A stretch of DNA of 64,000 nt from NCBI GenBank assembly GCA_028693445.1, contig JAQUVI010000001.1:310001-374000 (forward strand), given 5' to 3'. This document shows positions 58,374-64,000 of this stretch, piece after piece (within the stretch, counting starts at the first letter, position 1; each line of letters starts with the position of its first letter). A program made the position numbers and the translations under genes. The notes under the pieces are model-generated. The model saw nothing but the letters and a program-made list of their open reading frames with translations. It was not told the DNA's origin and did not search any database. This DNA is from Candidatus Absconditabacteria bacterium (lineage in GTDB: Bacteria > Patescibacteriota > Gracilibacteria > Absconditabacterales > Absconditicoccaceae).

Positions 58374-60419
58374 CTAAGCAACATCAGTTGTGATAAATTC
58401 TTTCTCGCTTGGAGAAGCAAGTACTTTAACCCCTACGTGCTGTTGTCCAGCAAATATTAACCCTTCTCCAACACCACAAGACACTAATCTTCTCTGTTCT
58501 GCTTCAGAAAGTCAAAGCAAATCATTTAGTGATTTAATGGATGTTGTAGATTGTTTGAGTAGAACTTGTAAAGATGAGTTGGAAAGAATAGGTTTTCCAT
58601 ATTTACTTCTTACAAAATCTTCAATATCTTGAGAGATTGTTGTAATTCCAAGTCCATATTTTCTAGCTCTTTTAATAAGTCCAAATAAGAATTCTGCAGA
58701 AGTTTCGTGTTGGAGCATAATCCAGGCTTCATCACAGATAAGTAATCTTTTTTTCTTATTTGCTCTTACTTTTGTCCATATAAAATTCAAAACATTAAAC
58801 ATTGCAGGTGTTTTCAATACTTCTTCAAGATCTCTAATACTAAAAACTGTCATTGCATTATTGATATCTACGTTTGTATAATTATTGAAAAGCTTTCCAA
58901 AAGTTCCTGTTACGTATTTACTTAATTTAAGAGCAATTTTTTCTCCACCATCCATACCATCAAGTACATTCATCAAGTCTTCCATCAAAGGAGGCTGTTT
59001 TCATTCGTATGACATTGCTTCCAAAGAAAATCATTTTAATCAGTAAGTGCTTTGGATTGCTTTATCTAGCAATGCTTCTTCTTCTACGCTAATATCTCCA
59101 ATAAGTAATTTAATCAATCAAATAAGTGTCATAATCTGACTTCTCAAAAGATCTCATTTTCCATAATCAATATCAGCAATTTTTGGCGGAATATCAAAAG
59201 GATTGATAAATTGTTGAGAGCTTGTAGCAATATTTACATAGGTTCAACCTACTTTTTGAGCAAGGGTTTTATATTCATTTTCAGGATCGATAATCAAAAT
59301 ATCAATTCCATTGAGCAAATATCTTAAAACTTCAAGTTTTACAGTAAATGATTTTCAAGCTCCAGATGTCGCCAATACACAACTATTCATATTTGGTAGT
59401 TTTGAATTGAATCTATCAAAAATAACTAATCATCAAGTATGAGCATTAACACCATACAATATTCAAGTTTCACTAATCATATCATTTGATATAAACGGAA
59501 AACTTCCAGCCAAAGAAGAAGTTACACTACTTCTACTAATACCAAGATCATCGATACACAAAGGAAGCATACTAGTAAATCATTCATCCATTCTTTGAGT
59601 GGCATTTTTCATTTTAATACCATATCCTGATATTTTTTGCTCTATTTTTTTACCTTCTTCTTTGAGTTTATCTTCTTTTTCTTCATAAACATTGACATAA
59701 TATGATGTTTCAAAATATCTTTCTTCACGAGTTGTTAGTTTTTCTCTAATCATTTCTACATCTTTGTATTGTTGCTCAACTTCTGTATCAAGAGTAATCC
59801 CTTTTTCCATAGCATCTTTAACTTCTGCTTTTAGTTGGGTTGCTCTAGTTTTGAGCATAGATTGGATAGCGGCATCATCCTCTGGATAAATAAACCAACT
59901 CATATCCCATTTTGCATGAAAGCTCAAAATATCTCTAGTCCAAAGAGCATCAATATATGATGGGTAACTTTGTACATAATAACTTTTCCCAAAAAGTCCT
60001 GAAATATTGAAATAAGTAGGTTTGTGTTCCCAAAAAGAAGGAGCAATATGTGATTTGTAATCATTGATTACAGAGGTATATTGTTTTTCTACTTCAAGAA
60101 TATATTGTCTAAGTTTACTTGTAAGCTTGCTATCATTATACTCTTCATCAGGTAATTCCAGAAGATATTTTATTTGATCTTTGAGTTCTTTGTCTTTTAT
60201 GTTGATATTTTTTTGGATTACAGGTGATCATTTTGAATTTTCTGCTTTTGGTGCAGCCGCGCTAGGAAAAAGAGTAGCAAAAAAACTATCAAATAATCAT
60301 CAAATTCCACCAGCAGATTTTTTTGTTGGTTCAACCTGAATTATATAATTGGGTTTTCCTCAATTGGGAATTTGTTGGCTATAGTTAGTATCAAAAATAA
60401 TGTCTTGAATAGTATTCAT
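58374..60419 (-). CDS. virB4: VirB4-type secretion ATPase
   Basis: 681 residues. N-terminal half with long coiled region (residues about 160-280), Walker A ATSGAGKSFTVKLEV (SGAGKS at 352-357), IDPENEYKTLA, Walker B RLLICDEAWIML (Asp 563), then ARKYGLGITTISQDIEDF typical of VirB4/TraC. VirB4 powers assembly and transport in all type IV secretion systems. TGA supplies the Walker A Gly before Lys. First gene of the minus-strand operon; ATG 60419 is in frame, the ATG at 60423 is not. Confidence 0.93.
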
Positions 60420-60510
60420 TCATATATTTGAAATATAAAATTATTCCTTTTAATTATATTCAAAAACATATAAAGAACAAAACTGTTGATGTGTTTATTG
60501 TTATTTTGGT

Positions 60511-60538
60511 TTGACTTTGTTTGGTATTTGTATATAAG
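60511..60538 (+). promoter_or_regulatory. Promoter of the small gene at 60565
   Basis: TTGACT (60511-60516) and TATAAG (60533-60538), 16-base spacer. Confidence 0.5.
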
Positions 60539-60564
60539 ATAAAAGAACTTTAAAAAATATACAT

Positions 60565-60825
60565 ATGAATACTAACATTTTTGTAGCCGAAGGTAAATTA
60601 AATCCTTCTTCTTCCTTATGGGAACCAGCTCAAGGGTCATCTTTAAAAGAAGAACACCATCAGTTAATATCAGATGGGAAAGCTATTGTAAAAAGTAGCG
60701 GTTCAAAGGTAAAAATCTTTAGTAAAGTTGGCGGTTCGTTAAAAAGCATCCGTTTTGAAGGAGGTTCAATTGAAGGGCGAGTGAAGCAAGTCTTGGGCCA
60801 AGAGGCTATAATTCATGGCTTATAG
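60565..60825 (+). CDS. Small hypothetical protein
   Basis: 86 residues, soluble, with alternating beta-like sequence (SGSKVKIFSKVGGSLKSIRF, GSIEGRVKQVLG). All eleven glycines use GGN codons and none TGA, unlike most neighbours. Own promoter and terminator. No family recognised. Confidence 0.6.
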   Translation: MNTNIFVAEGKLNPSSSLWEPAQGSSLKEEHHQLISDGKAIVKSSGSKVKIFSKVGGSLKSIRFEGGSIEGRVKQVLGQEAIIHGL

Positions 60826-60837
60826 TTCATAATATTT

Positions 60838-60874
60838 CCCAGATGTCTGTATCAAGATATCTGGGATTTTTTTT
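60838..60874. terminator. Intrinsic terminator
   Basis: CCCAGAT/ATCTGGG stem followed by T8. It overlaps the stop codon region of the convergent PriA-like gene. Confidence 0.85.
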
Positions 60875-61937
60875 AAACAATACTATCAGCATTCCAATCT
60901 ACTTTAAAATATTTTCCAACTAAATTAAGTTTGGTATAAACAATATCCATAAAATTTCTCAGATTTGTCCCTTTTAGGATGATATTATATCTATATTTAC
61001 CAAAAATTTTATAAATTAACGGTGGTGTTGAATAAATTTCTAAATCATGAAATTGATATTTTTCTTTGAGGTAGAGGAGTTCCTTGTGGAGTTTATCTAC
61101 CTTGGTAAAAACCTTTTCCTCTACCTCGTTTTTGTAAAGAAGGACACAGAGGTCAGCGAATGGTGGATAATTGTGAGTTTTTCTAAATTCATTTTCTTCT
61201 TTCCAAAAACCATCTTCATCTAGTTTACAAGCATGACGGATACTATATTGTTCAGGATTAAATGTTTGTACGACAAACTGAGCGTTTTGGTGATGCAAAA
61301 ATGTGTGATAAAGCAGATTAAAATTCTTTTCTCATACATTATAATCAGGGATATTTAGCCCCATATCGGCATTAAAAAATATTACAAGATCCAATGGATA
61401 TGATGGGATAGCCGTACTCAGCAAGGATGTTCCAATCAATATTGGATATTCACTTTTATGTTGATTTAATTCTTCCATAATGTTTTTGATTTTATTTGCA
61501 GAATTAGCTTTTTCTGATTCAATAATCAACGATTTGGCTCCAAATTCTTGTTGTAAATATTCAGCGACTTTTTGGGTTCCCATCCCGTATCATTTAATAT
61601 TGTGTCCGTGACAGTGAGCACAACTTTCCTGTACATTATATTGGGCCTTGCAAATATGACAGAGTCAAATCTGATCTCCGCTTTCCAGCTTATGATAACT
61701 GATACTGACAGAACACTTCGTACACTGTGGCACAAATCAGCAATCGCGACAGATCATCCCACTAGAAAATCATTTTTTATCCACAATGATACCGATTCTT
61801 TTGCCTTGTCTCAGGTACTTACCAATCCCTCTTTGTGCCAACGTCGAGAAAAAATGCTCAACTTCTTGAGTCATATCTACGAGGAAAATGCTTTTTTCCT
61901 TGTCATTGATCGTATGAGAGAATTGTTCGTAGTTCAT
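60873..61937 (-). CDS. PriA-like protein consisting only of the C-terminal half
   Basis: 354 residues against about 730 in PriA. It begins just before the zinc-binding insertion: ICRDCGFVPQCTKC, LCHICKAQYNVQESCAHC (eight Cys), then YGMGTQKVAEYLQQEFG (helicase motif V region), ADMGLNIPDYNV and the C-terminal domain (NYPPFADLCVLLY, IYKIFGKYRYNIILKG). The 3'-DNA-binding domain and the DEAH ATPase domain with Walker A are absent. A TAA lies two codons before the ATG, so no extension is possible. It starts 3 bases after the upstream methyltransferase. It may act as a replication-restart scaffold. Confidence 0.85.
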
Positions 61938-61940
61938 TTT

Positions 61941-63035
61941 TTATCTAAAATAAAACATTACTTCATCGGCGCCATTAAATAACTTCTTCTTTCTCCATTC
62001 TTTTGGAAGATTTCTTTCACATTCTTTGTAAGAAGTGATAAATCAGCCTCAATTGCTGTTTTGGATATGGCTGATAAGGTGAGTATAGATATTTTCTAAA
62101 TTGCTTTCATTCAATCTCTTTCCATAAGGAGGATTAGAAACTATAGTCAAATCATTGAGTTCATAAGGAAGTAGAGGAGACAAAATGTCATGCTTCGTAA
62201 ATGAAATAGTGTCATCAACTCATGCCTGTTCTGCGTTGGTTTTTGCTATTTCCAATATTTTTTCATCGCTATCGCTACACAAAATCTGATATTTTTTGTC
62301 TTTATATTGTTTGTTTTTTGCTTCAGTTTTGATTTTCAAGTAAAGTTCTTTATCTAGGTTATTCCATTGTTGATATGCAAATGTTCTTTTGAGTCCTGGT
62401 GCAATATTTCTAGCAAGTAGGGCAGCTTCTATTGCCAGGGTTCCCGAGCCGCAAAACGGGTCCCAAAAGGGACTACCATATTTCCACCTACTCAGCACTA
62501 CCAGCGCGGCCGCCAGATTCTCTTTCAATGGAGCATCACCCGTCTGGATTCTATATCCTCTTTGATGTAGAGGAGCTCAAGAGCTATTGATAAAAATCGA
62601 AGCGCGATTATCGATAATCATCACAAAAATATCCAAAGTCTCTTTTTTGGGATCCATAGGCCAGGTTCCATTGGGAGAGATTTGTTTATATACAGCTTTG
62701 TTGGTTATGGCCTGGATAGTTCTGGTACTTTCTAGTTTTGATCATTTGCTATGTACGGTTACTACGATATTTTGTCCTGGATTGACATAATTTTTCCAGT
62801 CCACAGTTTGTACCAAAGCAAACAACGCATCAAAATCAAAACAAGGACCAAAAGCCGCCTCCAAATAGACTTTATTTGCAATTCTACTCCAAAGGTTTAC
62901 ACGCATCATATCGCGAAAATCTCCATCCACATATACTCAGGTTTCAAAACTATGATGAGGCGTAAGCCCTAAATATTGAAGTTCATTATTTACTAATTTA
63001 CTCAGTCCAAAGGGACAACTTACAAGGAAACGCAT
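61941..63035 (-). CDS. RlmL/Trm14-type THUMP-domain RNA methyltransferase
   Basis: 364 residues. N-terminal ferredoxin/THUMP region (VSCPFGLSKLVNNELQYLG...VTVHSKGSKL), then the Rossmann methyltransferase core: GYRIQTGDAPLKENLAAALV, DPFCGSGTLAIEAALLARN (SAM motif I) and SNPPYGKRL (N-P-P-Y catalytic motif). Members make m2G in 23S rRNA or tRNA. The second methyltransferase domain of E. coli RlmKL is missing, as in most bacteria. Co-transcribed with the PriA-like gene. Confidence 0.9.
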
Positions 63036-63216
63036 AGTTTGATTTATATTTTAAAAATTATTTTTTCATATTAGGTAAAAAATTATCTCCAGTAATTATA
63101 TTTTGTCCTGTTTGTTTCTCAAGGTTTTTTCTTGCATTTTTTGCTATCAAACTTTAGCAAGTCGTATCTTGATTGTTTTGTCTTTTTTCATAGTGTGTAA
63201 TTATCTAAATTAAATA

Positions 63217-64000
63217 TTATTTTTTCTTTGTAAGTTTTTGAACTTCCTTGTCAAAATCAGAAATATAATTTTTATCTTCTTCTTTTCTGTATTTCTCATA
63301 TTCTATTTTTGCTTTTTCTATAGCTTCTTTATGACTTATACTTCAAGAATTATCTAATAATTCTTTTCCACTTGTTTTTAGAAAATCATCCAATTTGTTT
63401 ATCCAATTTTGCATTGTCATAGTTTGCATATTCATAGCTTGAAGTTCTGCAAAATCTAAGTACATTGATACAATTAGATTTAATTGTCTTAGTTCATTTT
63501 CTGTAAGATAGTTTTTGGCAATTCATATATCACGAGTTGTAATATATTTTCATTTAAAATTAGTCAGTCACATAAATTCTTTGTCTGAATTAACTCTTTC
63601 TTTTATAACTTCTGCAGCTGTTTTCCCGTGAATAGCATAATGTATTTTGTTTTGTACGGTAGCAAAGAATTGTTTTGTGAGTTCATCATCTCTTTTATAA
63701 TCTATTGCTGTTGTGTAGATATCAGTAATTTTTTGATAGAAGTTTCTTTCACTACTTCTAATGTCACGAACTCTTTGTAATAATTCTTCAAAATATCTAG
63801 ATTTTGCTCATTCTTGTTTTAGTCTATCATCATCCATAGTAAATCATTTCACTATATATTCTTTGAGTCTTTCTGTTGCTCGTATTCTAAATTGAGTTCA
63901 TTGTTGAGATTTTACACGATATCATACAGAAATGATGACATCTAGGTTGTAAAAAGCTACAGGTTTATCTGAAATTGCAATATGCATTTTTTGCATAGTG
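63217..64000 (-). CDS. RhuM-family protein, N-terminus off the window
   Basis: At least 261 residues, open to the right edge. Clearly homologous to the gene at 36215: FYNLDVIISVGYRVKSQQGTQF, RIRATERLKEYIVKGFTMDDDR, SSERNFYQKITDIY, VQNKIHYAIHGKTAAEV. Intact in the visible part, with at least seven TGA glycines. Its 3' end shares the TAATATTTAATTTA sequence with the RhuM gene at 36215 and the Cys-rich gene. Confidence 0.85.

Noticed and set aside
63036-63216. Small minus-strand peptide starting at about 63191
   Set aside because: Only 14-15 codons before a stop, no conserved feature; treated as spacer.

Overview
The window reads as chromosomal DNA of an AT-rich Candidate Phyla Radiation bacterium that translates UGA as glycine (genetic code 25), i.e. 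Candidatus Absconditabacteria (SR1) or Gracilibacteria (BD1-5/GN02). The direct evidence is dozens of in-frame TGA codons in universally conserved genes, at positions where homologues carry glycine: in rpoC (ATG TGA GAA CCA, the conserved MGEP), rpoB, fusA, tsf, rpmA, alaS, clpB and others. Only TAA and TAG end genes. The one release factor present is RF1-like, as expected when UGA is a sense codon. Ordinary ORF calling breaks almost every gene here, so all coordinates below were re-derived with TGA=Gly.

Layout. 1-2204: minus-strand VirD4/TraG-type ATPase, cut by the left edge. 2384-5797: AMP phosphorylase and a short pyruvate kinase with small ORFs. 5856-7611 (minus): His/Cys-rich protein, four-helix-bundle protein and pheS. 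8070-9252: FtsE-like ATPase and an unknown. 9420-23546: a long plus-strand information-processing block: L10 leader with attenuator, rplJ, rplL, rpsB, a membrane protein, tsf, a fused S6-S18 protein, rpmH, rpoB, rpoC, rpmA, rpmF, nusB and a DNA polymerase III delta-prime-like gene. 23699-30972: cell-wall amidase/SpoIID protein, TagA-type glycosyltransferase, a large membrane protein and an alaS lacking its editing half. 30996-36149: lipoprotein, NTP pyrophosphohydrolase, DUF333 and DUF134 proteins, a transporter, tpiA and an aldehyde dehydrogenase.

36215-43446 is an accessory island. It holds a RhuM-family gene with an apparent frameshift and then a complete diversity-generating retroelement (DGR): target gene (37440-38258) ending in a variable repeat (VR), a non-coding template repeat (TR, 38535-38711), a DGR-type reverse transcriptase (38759-39874) and an Avd-like four-helix protein (39874-40218). 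VR and TR are both 177 bp without gaps and differ at 30 positions. Every one of the 30 is an adenine in TR, which is the signature of adenine-specific mutagenic retrohoming. The target carries a C-type-lectin-like C-terminus. A large inverted-repeat element follows, then three minus-strand genes, one of them a secreted Cys-rich repeat protein, and then a second partial copy of the element.

43667-50557: clpB, fusA and a large exported Gly-rich protein. 50565-60419 (minus): RF1, site-2 protease, a peptide-binding-protein-like membrane-anchored protein, secG, and a type-IV-secretion-like operon (large Cys-rich/polytopic protein, polytopic protein, VirB4 ATPase). 60565-64000: small protein, a PriA-like protein consisting only of the C-terminal half, an RlmL-type methyltransferase and a second RhuM protein cut by the right edge.

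Intergenic spacers carry several short-repeat families: heptamers (GARCTTA type), two copies of a hairpin element, two copies of a CATTGCGAG palindrome, and a shared 3' sequence behind three minus-strand accessory genes. I found no tRNA, rRNA or CRISPR array.
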